A stretch of 64,000 nucleotides of DNA from positions 1,612,001-1,676,000 of the forward strand of contig JAUTDP010000008.1 in NCBI GenBank assembly GCA_033439795.1. Reading direction: 5' to 3'. A program made the position numbers and the translations under genes. Under the pieces are notes generated by a model that had not been told where the DNA came from, did no database searches, and saw nothing but the letters and a program-made list of their open reading frames with translations. The DNA comes from Sordaria brevicollis. Its lineage: Eukaryota > Ascomycota > Sordariomycetes > Sordariales > Sordariaceae. Positions 26,201 to 38,835 of this stretch are shown in pieces; the first letter of the stretch is position 1; the number at the start of each line of letters is the position of its first letter.

Positions 26201-27435
26201 TAGGCAGCAACTCGATCCACGGCAGCCTTCGCGACCCTACCGGTGGCAGAACCGCCGACCAAAATATCGAAGACTCTAAGCAAGTCACGGAAATGGTCGG
26301 ACGCATGCTTCAATGCATGTCCGTTCTCGCCTCCGTTTCCGCTCCTACCACTGCTTCACACTTCTCGTCATCATCATCGCAAAATCCGCACGCCTCATCC
26401 GGCAACCTAACCTCCTACAATACCTACTCATCCTCGCAAACCTCCGTGGCAACAACAACCATGACCAACGCCACCGTCCCTGCCTCTCCTTCTGGGTCAT
26501 CCGCGGCCGGGGGCTTACCCCCGCTCGTCCAGACAATGTCTTCCCCTTCACAGTTCTCTTCCCCCTCGTCGCCGGCAACACCAACAGCCACCAGCCCCGG
26601 TCCTTTCCCGCCTCGCCCGTCCATATCAAGCTTAACAGCCAGCTTGAGCAGCTTTGGTCGAAGCGATAGTAGCTTCGGTCGCAGCGAGAGTAGGGACAGC
26701 GTACCAAACACCCCGACAGCTGGTGCTATACCAACTCCCAGAGATTCTGCAACTACCATCGGCGCCGCTCCCAACACTGGCATTGCTGGTAACGGAGTAC
26801 AGCAAGCAGATGAATCCTCCCGCATGATCGAGGAACTCAACAAGTTGCTCAAACTGAACTGGCTCGGTCGCGGTCGAACCGGTCGTAACCGTCGAGGAAT
26901 CGTAGGCGGACGAGTTAAGCGCGCTGGAGCTGGCTCAGGGTCCGGGTCGGCGTTGGCTTTCTCTATGGGCGCTGGTGGTGGGTATGCGTCCTCTTACCAA
27001 GGTTATAGTCAAGGGTATGCAGGATCGGGATACGCAGGCTCGCTAGGAACAGGAACGATGGGTGGTAGTATAGGTACGGTTGGAAGCGGGTTTGGTGGTG
27101 GACTGCAAGGACAGGCTGAGAGGGATCGGTCAGGCATACCGATGGGCGGGACTGGCCTGGGGCTGGGCAGCGCTGGTCTGACTAACACAACAACAGGAGG
27201 GATTACCAGCCCTCCCACCGGTACCGGTGCTGCTGTCCTTGGTACCGTCCCTCCCGCTACAGCCGGTACAGTAGGTGGTGCTGGAACCGTTGGCGCCGGC
27301 GCTGCGTTAGCTGGCCCCGGTGCGATGGCTGGTCCTGCTGGTCCTGGAACTGCTGAATCCCCTGCTGCCAATGCCGGTGGTGCTGGTTCCGCTGCTGAGC
27401 AGACATCCTCAAGAGAGGTTGTGGTCGACAATTAG
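23224..27435 (+). CDS. HbrB-domain protein, TORC2 subunit (PROTOR/Bit61 family)
   Basis: Single-exon 1,403-aa protein with one conserved HbrB domain and very long disordered flanks. HbrB proteins (Aspergillus HbrB, yeast Bit2/Bit61, animal PROTOR) are non-catalytic TOR complex 2 subunits; in Aspergillus the gene affects hyphal branching. The HbrB domain lies at about residues 628-810: FGLNNMTLDDAWPFLRAKLL, then EDLNRIVTMHIQYCI, LIPALVDSWIFTFTSILPYL and LVLLSFRDIVIIPRYD. Upstream are Pro/Ser/Thr-rich stretches, a poly-Gln run at about residues 300-315 (near 24120-24152) and a Lys-rich block. Downstream are Ser/Asn-, then Gly/Ala-rich stretches. The 5' ATG was chosen because it follows an in-frame stop. 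Frame and domain are clear, but the exact extent of the disordered termini is less so. Confidence 0.88.
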   Translation: MQPTRGTPGPTQRAPGSFSPLPATTNSTGGVNAQLAGGMGMGMSMNGADNIGFQVLRPHRPSPGPDLTPLTIPRPTSHQQQSSTALSPQPGGGPGTLSPSGFQVGGSRAAGAVSPERRPGPGGAGRTSTPTLGRESSATPIYTSFTSSQTQLNSASASASTPSLQTNFSRPTLSNTAALSAARSSAGTHSPIDTAPRNGPSPLTLPPTSATTSSTPTSFVGRVGAHSRKHSANAGLFEPTLPSTSTSNLGQIQADSPKLGPTTSQAQRERERDMSSASHIAAQAAVTKSQLTQQQSQPQLQQQQQQQQQQAPPYAHQHLLHLQHRQRSQTIPPSTEHHEQTSVANKRISGGPMSPPMLSLTEASAPRDNAMFGSQGYHNGLPGNHTLAATAAANVVFPRSAQSSPKLPTQSTNPLAPTPPPVAPEKPPIKSEKSKVKLFSRPGKSSSKGESSKDKPLPSPGKLGHAFSNLKQANYSTTSLESTMQPPFYAHGNSSTATIRPADPAEKEVKEKEKKHGHFLKRQKEKLIEAYHLPLSSASSNSRPTDPTAPSSLYNFNLPTSPGPGSNAFKSGLDLRHGGRALREKKKDKEDKSLDDAASSYNPGGDWPGPSSVSSTTGTLAAALFHNEPFDSQKFGLNNMTLDDAWPFLRAKLLVIFEAEDLRLPVEDLNRIVTMHIQYCITRRSPNIIIEDIRDFLTTGFSSLDQSLKKTPEDRLIPALVDSWIFTFTSILPYLQAVFLPLDMEFAGNGPLMTPDQARDFWGGVPASYGVSIPASSVLDIRRLVLLSFRDIVIIPRYDTLKIMFSRLSLEFLPQNLASMALSSPVPVPTSGFQNMAHNQAGVYQSALSTSPSQESQLSLSFAGSLPATMTMGMGAGFGTAPPRPNTSMSNPIAASMDPSYASYNSNGMGNAGGDTTPGSGNRSRAISNVSFGSDHGNANRPFTPSSIQALGAASAQAAMSTPSGAGIANLNLNMSTPAQQFPPHVAPSITSIGSNSIHGSLRDPTGGRTADQNIEDSKQVTEMVGRMLQCMSVLASVSAPTTASHFSSSSSQNPHASSGNLTSYNTYSSSQTSVATTTMTNATVPASPSGSSAAGGLPPLVQTMSSPSQFSSPSSPATPTATSPGPFPPRPSISSLTASLSSFGRSDSSFGRSESRDSVPNTPTAGAIPTPRDSATTIGAAPNTGIAGNGVQQADESSRMIEELNKLLKLNWLGRGRTGRNRRGIVGGRVKRAGAGSGSGSALAFSMGAGGGYASSYQGYSQGYAGSGYAGSLGTGTMGGSIGTVGSGFGGGLQGQAERDRSGIPMGGTGLGLGSAGLTNTTTGGITSPPTGTGAAVLGTVPPATAGTVGGAGTVGAGAALAGPGAMAGPAGPGTAESPAANAGGAGSAAEQTSSREVVVDN

Positions 27436-30400
27436 TGGATGGTGACCAAACCTTTGGAGAGATGGGCAATGGGACTTGGAATAGGGAGGGACAAGAAGTC
27501 AAAGAATGAGAAAGGGAAGGAACGTGAGAAATGATCGGCCTTTAAATGGGAGAGGAGGGGATTTTGACTAAAGAGGAGTTTGGCATTCTGGCACAGACTC
27601 GTCTAAGACTAGCAAGAGTTGAAACGCCTTTGGGCGACCTTAGCGAAAAGGGTTCCAACATTCATATTCATGGTAGATGGTGGGTTTTTGGGTTGGGGGC
27701 TTTGGGGTCTTTATGGCATTTACATTCTGGCGTCAAGCATTATATACAACATAATTCATTTCTTCCGCTGCACTTGTTCCGACCATGCGCGCTCATATCG
27801 TTGTCACGCAGTTGAACATGCTTCCAGTAAAGCATGGTGGTGATGCCCTCGTGGATGTCAACGTTGACGTCTTCCAACAATCAACCTGAAGCAGTCGAGA
27901 ACGCAGGCAGTCGCAATCATGACAAGCTTCACCGAGGATCATCGAAGAGGGGCATTTATCCATCCACTTGACCAGAACACCAACACTCGTTCCCGTCGTG
28001 ATATCTCAGATGGTTACGTAGAAACCGAGAAGATGACTTCCGTGTTGGTAAACCATTGCCTGGCAAACGAGGTCACACATCGTCCTAGTGATCAAATGCG
28101 AACACCATCTGATATTAGGATATCTGCTCTGCCATCCGGGGAAAGCAAGGCGCTACGCATCACGAGATGAGAACATAGAAATGACGAGGCAGCATTTGTT
28201 TGATATCATGTTCATTTTTCTAAGCGACGGAAGTCCTGCAGGACCAAAAGAATGTAACCTCCACTGATTCCCACCTATCTTCAAAATCAGAATGATTTCT
28301 CAACGTGGGTGCCCAGCAATGGGTCAGATATGAAAACTTCATCTATGCCAGTGCGAAAACATCCATATCAACTGAAGAGAAATGATGTGGATGTCGATTC
28401 GACAAGCCATAAGGCGAGTCTACTGGCAACAATTGTACATGTCACATGTGCGAGGGAAGGCAGAGATGTTTTGGAACCGATGTTTTATTTTGCTATCTGA
28501 TGATCGTGACGAGAAAGTGTTCCTGTACTTTTGGATCTGTTAGCTGATGCTCGAGGCAAGAGAATGCGTTCAAAACGATGTTTTGTGGTGATCCAATCAG
28601 ACATCCAAGGAAGACTTCGCCCTCATCTGTCCCCGAGAAAGGCTCGTGGTGGGGACTCGAGTGGAAACTGCGAATGTAGGAAAACTTCATCATAAGGATC
28701 GGGGGGAAGGGGAGTGTGCTGTGTATGTGTGATATGAACTAACCTTGATGGAAGTGGTGATGTTGATCAAGCTGTCGTGGTTAGTGGGTACGAAGTCAAA
28801 AGGGCACGAAGGCACCTTTTTAATTCACGAGAGGCCAGGCTCAATCGCAAAGATTTTGTTTGCATCTGTCTGCATTTGAAAGTCAGCGAGAATGTTCGTG
28901 AAAACATGCTGTGGATACGCGTGTGATGGAAGGACGAGAAAAATTCGTTGCAATCCGCTTCAGTCAGAGAAAATTACTGGCAAGCAACAGGCCGACTCCC
29001 GGAGGAGGAAGCCCGAAACGAACTAGTCTTCGTTCATGGTCGATTCAGTTGGGAAAAGAAGACATTTCGGAAGTTGTCATCATCCGAAGCTGGATGCCGG
29101 GTGTGTATGTTGGGTGACTTGAAGTGGGAGAAGGAAAGGGAATGAAAGCTTACCTCGTTGATATGCCATGGCAGTGGTCGTTGTCGGGACCTACCGTGGA
29201 TGCGACGCTGAAAGATCGCGTGTGATGTTTGTAACAAGTCGCACAGCCTCGCCTCAGGAAAGAAGCAAGATGCTGCGGGCAGATGAACGAACACGCGCAA
29301 TGAAGCGGTGTTCCTGCCAGCTCTGCAGACTCCAATCAATCATTGCGCATTGAGGGGATAATGCGTTGCGAGCTCGAGAAATCGCGGCGAGTTCTGCGAT
29401 TGATGGTTTCTGAGGAAGGGAAGGAAAAAGTGAGGTTGCGTTGGCGGACAAATTGGAGAGTTCAAATACTTCTGCGCGGTAAGCCGATAACGATAACGAA
29501 AATTTAGGTGGGGTCGGTGAGTTCCAGGCGGGAGACCAAAATGGGCAGAATGGAAGCGCGCAGAGCACAGACACGTGGAGACACACGTGATGTATGGTTC
29601 CACACCTTATCAACTCGCCCGCTGCAAGGTCCCACCAACGGGCCGGTGCCCATCATTTCGAGGAGCCATCGCCGGCCGCCGCCATTGAATGATCGCGACA
29701 AGTGAATGGAAGAAAGAGTCCGTGGATGTCCAGACCACCATTTTAGTGAGCCGCTCGGTCCAGAACATGCCATTCACCTGTTGTTGCACATGAAAGTTCC
29801 TGGCTGTACTAGATGCTGTCGGTCAGAGCACGAGCCGTATGTGTACGCCATGTTCTTGTTGTATCTCTCCAGCTCCCGATGAATATGAAATTGTCAAGCC
29901 ATTTCCAAGGCCCTTGGAAATCGACGTCAAGAAGATGGACCATTTGTTGACAATCCGTGACGCTTCATCGTGTGGTATCGCGCCTGGGCCAACGGCAACT
30001 TTGGACACCCCCCAGACCCCCTTTTCTCTTTCCGTCTCTCAACCAGCAACAGGGTTAGGGTTACGCTCGTCGTTTTTAACGACTACGTATGTACCTGGTA
30101 GCCCGCTCTTTGAACGTCAAGAAGTTTGTTGGTACTTGGTTCCCCCTCATGTCGATTCCCTTTTTCTCCTCGCTTTCACAGGGTATGGAATGAATTCCTT
30201 CCTGCCAGACTTCACTCCAATCATGGGGCATCTTAATGGCACCTTTGAGCCTCAGGCCGAAACCGGCATCTCGGGTGGTGATTTCCGTGGGTGCATGAGG
30301 GAGGATGGCTGTCTGCACGGAGCACGGGCAGCTCGCGCGCTGCGGTGGAGGTTGGTTGAACCACCTGGGCGAGCTGGGACATGGTGGCATTTGGTATCTG

Positions 30401-32257
30401 TTCAGGCTTAATAGTAAAACAGAAGAATTTTTAACGCAGAATTATCACGCTATGTAATTCGGCAAGTAAAGTTCAGTCTCGAGCTTCTTGTAGAGTCTGC
30501 TCAGTATTCATGTTGCTACAGGATTTCGGGGTTAGTATGTGGGATGTCCAAGAGACAGCGGCACATTTCTTGTACACGGCAGTTTTGAGTTCCCACGAGT
30601 CCACGACCGTCTGCAGTGCAGTACATCCATCCACATCACGGCCACAGCTTTGTACCTAAGTCCGTTGCATACCTCTACCGACCTCTCTCTCCCTCTTTCT
30701 CTCTAAGATGCAATAATATAAAAGCATATCTCTACGATGGAGTAAGAGAAGGACTTTCTGATTTCTTACATCGTCGTCGCCGGTCGGTCGTTGGAGGACC
30801 ACCGGACGGCAGTGAAGCGCATCTTCAACTTTTGCACCCCCGGGGTCCAAGATCAGCACCAGCTCGGCCGCCAAGCACCTCCCGCTCTTCTGTCAAAACC
30901 AAGCCAGGGCCCCAGAAACACCTCCAAATCTTTTGACGGGACTCCCGTCTGCCCGTCCAGGTCCAGGTCCCAGACTCCCACCTCAGACCTCGCCAGTCCC
31001 ATAAAAACTCCCAGGTCAAGCAGCAGAGCCCAGAGTGTCGAGGGACGGGAGATCCACACAACCTTACCCTTCCCAATCATCCCCAAACCGAGCAACTACC
31101 TACCTACTCAATACTCAATACTCAATCCACCTCCCGACTCCGACAATCGTTGTCTACGACACGTCGTTGTTCCCGTCGTTGAGAGTTGTGCTCGTTGTAC
31201 TATCCCGATCCCTCACTCCCAATCTCAGGTTGCAGGAGATCCAGTGTGTGTGCAGTGCCTGTCTTTGTCGCTCACACCTTTTTTTCTCTTCTCTCTTCCT
31301 AACAAACTGAGCCTCGACGACTCTCCTCCAAGTCTTCCCAAATCAACCACAACGGGAATTTCCTTCCTTCTAATCATTTCAAGTCACCACCTACCTTTTG
31401 CCATATTTCTGGTGGTGGTGCATTGCCGTATCGGCATCTACTTAATAGCCTCCAGGTCTTGACTTGGGAGCCTCTATTTTGCCTACCTACCCGGGCTTCC
31501 ACTTCCTCTCTAGTCACCAGTCACCTCACTTTTGGTACCTACTTCTACCAGTACTTAACAACGCCTCTGCCGGACCAGTCCCGCTTCGTCTCTTCTTCCA
31601 TCCAGTCCTTGCGTGTCAGATCGCTCGGCGAGTGAGTGGCTTACTTAACACTGTTCCCTGGCTGGTTCAAGTTGACTTTCGACCGACTTGGATCTACGCT
31701 ACCTACCCTTCCGCCCACCACCACCACCATCCACTGCCCGTCTCCCCCAAACTTTCTGAGCGCTCACCTTGCTCGTCGCGCGACCGCCGCCAGACAAGGC
31801 CGCCCCCCGTCGCTCAAGTTTGGCTTTGAGTGCACGCACACCACCAAGAGGCCTGCCACTCCCGCCGCCTTCCCAGCTTGAAGCCTGTCCGAGGTGATCT
31901 GGGTCCTTCCCGATCGTCAGGTCCGCACCAAAGGAACCCGACCGACACCGTACCTGTTGTTGTCGCCGTCGTTGCCATCGCATCCCACGCCGCGCTCAAC
32001 ACGCTCAACCTTGCTCTTAGATAGCACACGCCATCTTTAGCTGCCTCTCGACCGCCTGTCGACCGCCACCCGATTGAAGCGGCATTGCGATACGCGCGCG
32101 CGCCAGACAAAAAGGAAACAGACCGACTGACGCCATCTCTGCCGGCCCTTTGCGGCAACCCCCGTACCAACAAACTGGTCACACTTCGTATGCGATAGCG
32201 CGGAGGAAGTCAAGTCGATATCCACGCTGTGGATAGTCGACAGCAGAGTGGAAAGAG
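27436..32257. other. 4.8-kb intergenic region upstream of the LIM-binding regulator
   Basis: No confident gene. The left part is the HbrB 3' region. The right part (about 30.6-32.2 kb) is rich in CT tracts and ACCTACCTAC-type repeats and looks like a long promoter/leader of the PtaB-like gene. Two telomere-type units (AGGGTTAGGGTTA) occur at 30051-30063. One ATG-started open frame of 190 codons (29839-30411) is listed separately at low confidence. Confidence 0.5.
29839..30411 (+). CDS. Possible hypothetical protein (weak)
   Basis: ATG-started open frame of 190 codons beginning MCTPCSCCISPAPDEYEI. It has no recognised domain, signal peptide or membrane segment. Codon use is only mildly biased to C/G at the third position. 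It contains the double telomere-type unit at 30051-30063. It may be an orphan gene or part of a long non-coding leader. Listed because the surrounding 4.8 kb has no other candidate. Confidence 0.18.
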   Translation: MCTPCSCCISPAPDEYEIVKPFPRPLEIDVKKMDHLLTIRDASSCGIAPGPTATLDTPQTPFSLSVSQPATGLGLRSSFLTTTYVPGSPLFERQEVCWYLVPPHVDSLFLLAFTGYGMNSFLPDFTPIMGHLNGTFEPQAETGISGGDFRGCMREDGCLHGARAARALRWRLVEPPGRAGTWWHLVSVQA

Positions 32258-34853
32258 ATGATGGCTAGCATGCCAATGGGTCCCTCCTTTTCGCCGCATC
32301 CCGGCGGAATGCAACAACACCCGGGAGCTCCTCCCGGCCACCACATGGCTCCGGGCATGGCCCACAACCCTAGCCAACCCGGCGCAACCCCCGCCATGGC
32401 TCATCAGATGGTCGCACACCTCGGTGTATCCGGCCCTGGCCCCCAGATCAGCGCCGGTGCTCTCATGGGAGGAATGCCGCCTGGTACTCCCAACGCCCAT
32501 GCTGCCATGCAGCATCTGAACCCCCAGCAGATGGTGGCATACCAACAACAGATGAACGGGATGGGCTGTACGTTTTACCTTCCCCTTTCCGACGAGCTTC
32601 CTTCATTTTGCAAAGTCATAAACTAACTGTAACCTATCTCCAGTTCCCAACAACCAAGCCATGCAGCAGCAGTTGCAACAGGTTAGGCTCCAGCAGTTGC
32701 AACAAGCTCAACACCAGAGGATAATGCAGGCCCAGCAGGCTCAGTATAACAACATGGGCGGCATGCCAATAGGCGTCCCCGGCATGGCCCAGATGAATCC
32801 TCAGCAGATGGCGCAGTTGATGCAGAGGCGCGCAATGGGAGCCCCTATGCCCATGCACCACATGCAGCAGCATCTGGCGCAACAGCACCCAGGTCAGGGA
32901 ATGAATGTAAGCATCCCAGAGTACCCCTCCGAGGTGTGATCTACGACCAGGATGCTAACGGCTTATAAAGCCCAACCTCATAGCTCAGCAGTTGGCGTTG
33001 CAACAGCAGCAACAACAGCAACAGCAGTTACAGCAGCAGCAGCAACAACAGATGGCCCAGCAAGGAAACAACCCCGGTCAACACCCAATCAACCCTCAAG
33101 GTCCTGGAGGAATGAACATGCAAGCCCAGCTGGCCGCTCTCCATACCCAACAGGCTCATGCTCAGCAGTCAGCGGCGGCAGTTCAGGCAGCCCAGGCTCA
33201 AGCCCAGGCACAGCAAGGAGGTCCGGGTCAACCACAGCAGCCACAACAGCAACCACAGGCCCAGCCGCCTCAGCAACCGCCTCAACAACAACCCGGTCAG
33301 CCTCAGCAGCCTAACCAACAGCAACCCCAAGTTCAGCCAGGTTCGGGAGTCAACGGGCCAGCACAAAACCAAGGGCCTGCTCCGGGCCCTACACCGCAGC
33401 CGAACGCCCAACAGCAGGTTTCTCCACAAACGCCGCAAACAACACAGGCCCAGCAAGCTCAACTTGCCCATGCCCAACAAGTCCAAGCAGCCGCCAACGT
33501 TGCCAGTCTCATGCAGCAGCAAAAGCGTGAGAATAGCGCGAATTTGAAGGGCCAGTGCTTGTTGAAGCTTAATTTGTTTAATGAGCACTTGAACGGATTT
33601 ACGGGTTCTCAAGGCGCAGACGGCTTGAAGTATTGGCATCACTTTGTGCAACGCTTCTTCTCACAGAAAGGCGTCTTTCGCCAGACGTTCAAGAAACGCG
33701 AGGATGATGGCTCCGATTCCAAGCCGTACGAGATCGACTACGCAGCCTTGCCGCGATTCTTCAACGTCCATTTCGAGAGTGGCGTATCAAAGATGCAGCT
33801 GGTCATGCAGGGGACAACAGATAAGGCGCTGCCCCATGACGGCCATTTCATTGAAATCGCCAAGGCCAGCGTCTTTTACTGGTACGATAGTGGATCGCAT
33901 GTAAGTTTCAAGAATCCCAAGACCATGTTTGTGTGGTGGCAGCACTCTTACAAGTTTAATTAGGTCGTTCACAACGGAACCCTCCGTATCCAGTTTGACA
34001 GCGAGCAAAATATCGAGCTCTTCGACTTTGTAGTTGAGAACCACGAAGAGTACCACTCGCGGCGCGCAATCATCGAGGCTGCCCGGCCTTCTCATACCTG
34101 GATCAAAGAATGGAGATCCCTGAACCCACCTGACAGCAAGCAGTCCCCGGAAATGAGCAAGAAGGGCAAGCAGAGGCCGTTCAAGAGTCCAATGACTCCG
34201 CCGCCGGATATTGAGCTCCCGCCCTCTTGCGTGAAGATCGGCGTGGGAATTCCAGAAGGCGTTTTCCAGTTCTTGGAGGTATGTGGTCACTATACACACT
34301 GTTCTGCAGGTACATTGTAACGCTAACGTGATGTTTTGTGCAGATGGCCGATATTATTGGCCAGATGAGCCCCCTATTCATCTACTCCCACAGCCACCCC
34401 GGAATCTCTCCGTATGCGGCTCTTGAGCAGTTTATGACCCAGGTTTCGGGTCAAGGCCCAAATGTCAACGGGCAGCCGATGCCGCAAGGAGTACCTAGGA
34501 CGCCCGGGTATAATCAGTTCCCCATGGGTGCCAGCCCAGCCATGGCGAACCAGATGCTTCCTGGATCTCCTCATATGGGTAGCCCGGCTCCCGGCCAGAT
34601 GCAAGCGCCTGCCATGCAGCTCCAGGTCAGCCAGCAAGGCACCAACTCTAGCGGGCCAAGCGCGAATACCTCTCCTCAGCAGCAGAACAAGAAGAGGAGA
34701 GCCTCCCAGGCGAAACTCGAGGATGATGGTCCCACTTCGGCCCCGACACCGGCGACTATTGGTACACCTCAGATGCCGCAGATGAACGGCGTCCAAGGGA
34801 AGGCCAAGCACCCTCCAACGCCGAGGATGCAGAAGCGCATGAAGAATAATTAA
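32258..34853 (+). CDS. LIM-domain-binding transcriptional regulator (PtaB/Mfg1, LDB/SEUSS-like)
   Basis: Nuclear adaptor of the LDB family. Fungal members (Aspergillus PtaB, Candida Mfg1) pair with Flo8/SomA-type factors to control adhesion, filamentation and development. Five exons (32258-32567, 32644-32906, 32971-33900, 33964-34278, 34344-34853) join in phase to give 775 aa; the four introns are 63-76 bp. The first 385 residues are Gln/Pro/Met-rich, with poly-Gln near 33001-33050. The LIM-binding domain follows at about 390-640: LNLFNEHLNGF, LKYWHHFVQRFFSQKGVFRQ, FNVHFESGVSKMQLVMQG, GTLRIQFDSEQNIELFDFV and MADIIGQMSPLFIYS. The C-terminus is again Gln/Met/Pro-rich with a Lys/Arg patch (KKRRAS). 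The 3rd exon junction falls inside the domain (DSGSH|VVHNG), supporting the model. Confidence 0.9.
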
Positions 34854-37800
34854 GGGTAGAAGGCAATGCGTCCGTTACTCGAATCGTGGACGCCGTCCTG
34901 CTATCCCCCTTACATAAATACATAACAGAAATTCGTTAAAGCTGGTGGCTTGGCGTCCTGCTTCGTCTTTTCGACCGATATCAGCTTTCGTCCAGGCCCT
35001 TTCGACTTCTCAGAACATCCGCTACTGGGAAATACTTGGGGGGGTCTCGATAAATATTTCATCTTTTCTTTTTCCCTTTCTGTGTTCAACAAACTCATGG
35101 GATTTTTTTACATGACTGCATCCGGCTAAACAATCTGTATTTGGGCCGGCCAAAGCATTCATTCTGGAATCGGACCATTTGCATATACCCCCATTTTCTG
35201 GTTTCAACATGGGAAAGAACGTAAGCGCATGAGGCGACGAGGTGGAGGAAGGGGTCCATGAAAAGACCAGTGCGGGACGGGCTATTGGAGGAAGAGGAGT
35301 TAGGATAACAGATACCACCACGGAGGGGTGGGCAGAAATATTCAGTTAAACAGGTGGCAGCAAGATTCAGGAATCAGGATGGATGGGACCGACGGATCAG
35401 CAGAGTGGACTGGGATTTGAGGATTCGAGGAGGAGCCGGTCAACTGAAAGCGAGAGGAGGAGGAGCAGAGTGCCGGAATCTCGGACTTTGGCTCGTGAGT
35501 TCATCATCATGATTAATAATGCAAACCCGAAGGAAGGGCAGGCGTTTCTTTGATGCGCGTGTTCGTTCTGGTTGGTAGGCGTTCTTTGCGAAGGCAGGCG
35601 AAGGGTTCGGAAGGGAAGGCGTGCTTGCTTATGTCTTTTTGTACATCGCGTTTCCATTTTTTTCCATCTCGTTATTTTCATTTGGTCGTCATCATATGGT
35701 TCCGAAGTCCGAGAAACCATCATATCCTTAACCTGTTTCCGTTTTCCTTTTTTTGCCGCCCGGGTTTTGATATATAGTGCCAGGAAAGAACTTGTCTCTG
35801 TGGTGCTCCTTGTTGGTTTACTTGGCAGGCAAAGGAGAGGATGGGACTTGAGGAAGGAAAAAAATGAAGACGACGCGACGTGGAAGGAGCGGGCAACGAT
35901 CTCACAAGTTTGCGATGGACTCACGTCTGGGGCATAGAGCAAGTTCCCGGTGCCAGCCAGGCCAACTTAGTCCTATCGTTTGCCCGCTCCGATTCCTGCC
36001 CTGGTCCACGCTCGTCGTCGTCGTCGTCTTCTATTTAATGTTAATGAAACTGGAATCATCTTACGAGAGAGGAAGTCGGTCGACTGTTAAGGAGAAGAAG
36101 GACATTGGAAAAAAAAAAGGTGTTCTGGAAGGAGAAGGGACAGGCAGAGACAGAGAACGCAAAACATACCTTATCATTACCACATACTATCTTCGGATCG
36201 ATCGATGCTTCTGATACCTCCTAATTTGTTTATCCGCGCGTTGGTTATATGAAAGAAGGGCTGAAGGGGGGACAACCGAGAAGGGGAAGTTGGATAGAGA
36301 GAGGAGCAAAGAGTTTGGCACCTCTACATCGAAAGGGAAGAGAACAAAACAAAAAGCTCGCTCACTCATACTCCATCATTACTTATGTGACTTGACTATC
36401 TGAAAATAAGGTACCAAGTGGCAGACAGAAAGTTCGAAAACTTGGATATTTTTTATCCTGCCAGTTAACAAGTAGGTACCTCTCCATGAGAAGTCGCCCG
36501 GAGAATATCCAACACCGGGTTAGTGACGATTAGCACCCCAAGTCGATATAGGAAGGACATGGAAATTGGAATAAAAGCCTTTTTTTATTTACAATATATC
36601 CATTTACCATCCATCATGTTTTTCAGTTGCCTCTATTATTTGAGTTCTCTGAACATCTTGTCGTCTGTCTTTCATGTTTATTTGCTTCTCTTCATGAACG
36701 GTCAGGACATCTACTCCTACATTAAAGCCAAAAGTCGAAAACGATGGATGGTGTGAAGTACTTAAGCGATTTGAATATCAACATGTGCACACACTCTGAA
36801 AGGGCATGTAGGAGAACCTTGTTGAGTGTAAAGTACTTGATCCATACATGCCGTCACTCTCCTACATCTCGATCCTCATGAGTTCCCCCGACTTCCAATT
36901 TAAACGTTCGCACATATCATTCTTCCTTTGAGTTTTCTAATTTCAGTAGTGCTCAGTACAGAAGATGTTTGGAATATTGAAGAGAATACTCGTACAATCA
37001 ATCTTACGTGAGTCTCACACAGTACCAGCCCATTCAATTTCTCTTAATCCGTCTATGGTAGTAGCGTTCATCACCATGAACCATACGTGATGTTCTCTTT
37101 CATCTTCTTCACTCATCCGCACATCCCTGTGTGTCAGTTCCAACAAGCAGCAGTCACAGTACAGCCGAGGATGATAGATAATGGTGGAGGTGAGTGTAAG
37201 TGGCTTCGCGAAGAAGATTCTGTAAATGGGTTTCTTTAAATTTATATCCTCTGGAACTGCCCGTGTGAGGCTAATGAATGTGCAGGCTCTCGTATGTTGT
37301 CGACATATGCACTGCTGTGGAATTGGTTGGCCCGACGGACCTTTCGTGAATTTCGTTTCTAGACTGCTCTTGGAATCCTCTGGCGGACTTTCAAGACGGG
37401 AAAGACAGACGTGCTTAAGCATCGTGACACAGAAATGTTATGGATCATGGGATTTATCGTAACGATATCCAGCTAGAACACGTGTACTACCTATCTTGTA
37501 TTTCTAAGCTGCGCGCTTCCTCCCGGCTCACGTGTGAACTGCCGTCCTTGTGTCATCCATGCATTGTGGGCGTGCATCTAGGTTTATGGGTGGAGGGCCT
37601 CAACAAGGGGGAAAAGTCACCAGTATGGTGAGTGAAAGGGGGGCAAAGAGTCTTGAGGTAAACTTGATTTGGTGAAACAGGCAACCCAACGGAGAAGATT
37701 ATGATCTCTCTAGACCAAAAGCACACCGGAAAGGAAGAATCACGGGGTTTCGCTTGCTTACGGCTGGAGGCGGCACTCAAGTCCAAACCTCAACAGCACA

Positions 37801-37993
37801 GCCCCGTCACTCATTCCTTCTGTCGTAGCAAGCTCCCCTCCCTCCTCAAGCCAACGACACCTTAAGGATATAAACCCAGCAGAAACAACATGATGTACAG
37901 CCCACCAACCCGCTCAGTCCTTGATCCAGTATTCGTGTGTATGAATCCCAAAACGCCAACAACGTCTAAAGCAAAACGGTAACGAGGATATGA
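34854..37993. other. Convergent intergenic region, no gene recognised
   Basis: About 3.1 kb between the 3' ends of the LIM-binding gene and ATG8. Open frames such as 35397-35942 (minus, 181 codons) and 37015-37422 (minus) show no family features. Several short homopolymer runs occur. I see no tRNA or repeat family. Confidence 0.45.
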
Positions 37994-38558
<565 letters not shown>

Positions 38559-38835
38559 CTAAGACCGTGAAAACGATGGATGGATAAGACGGTGTCTAGT
38601 GATAACGGGAAACCAGTGTTAGTCGGAGAAGCGGCTTATCGAAAAGGGAGAAAGTGGCCGGCGATGGACGAGCTCAAAATCGAGTTGAGATGTGCAACAT
38701 ACCTTGATGACCGGCGTGTGATGAAATGAGGAAGCTCGCGAGATGTCAAGAGGTAAGAAACGGCTGAGGAATGAAGAGGGGGAAGAAGGGTTGATGTACC
38801 TCTTTGACCGAAGCAGGAGGTCAGTAAGGTGTGTT

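Noticed and set aside
30791..31462. 223-codon plus-strand open frame
   Set aside because: Starts at a TTG, has no family features and lies in the CT-rich leader of the LIM-binding gene.
35397..35942. 181-codon minus-strand open frame between convergent genes
   Set aside because: No recognised domain and irregular codon use. Not enough to call a gene.
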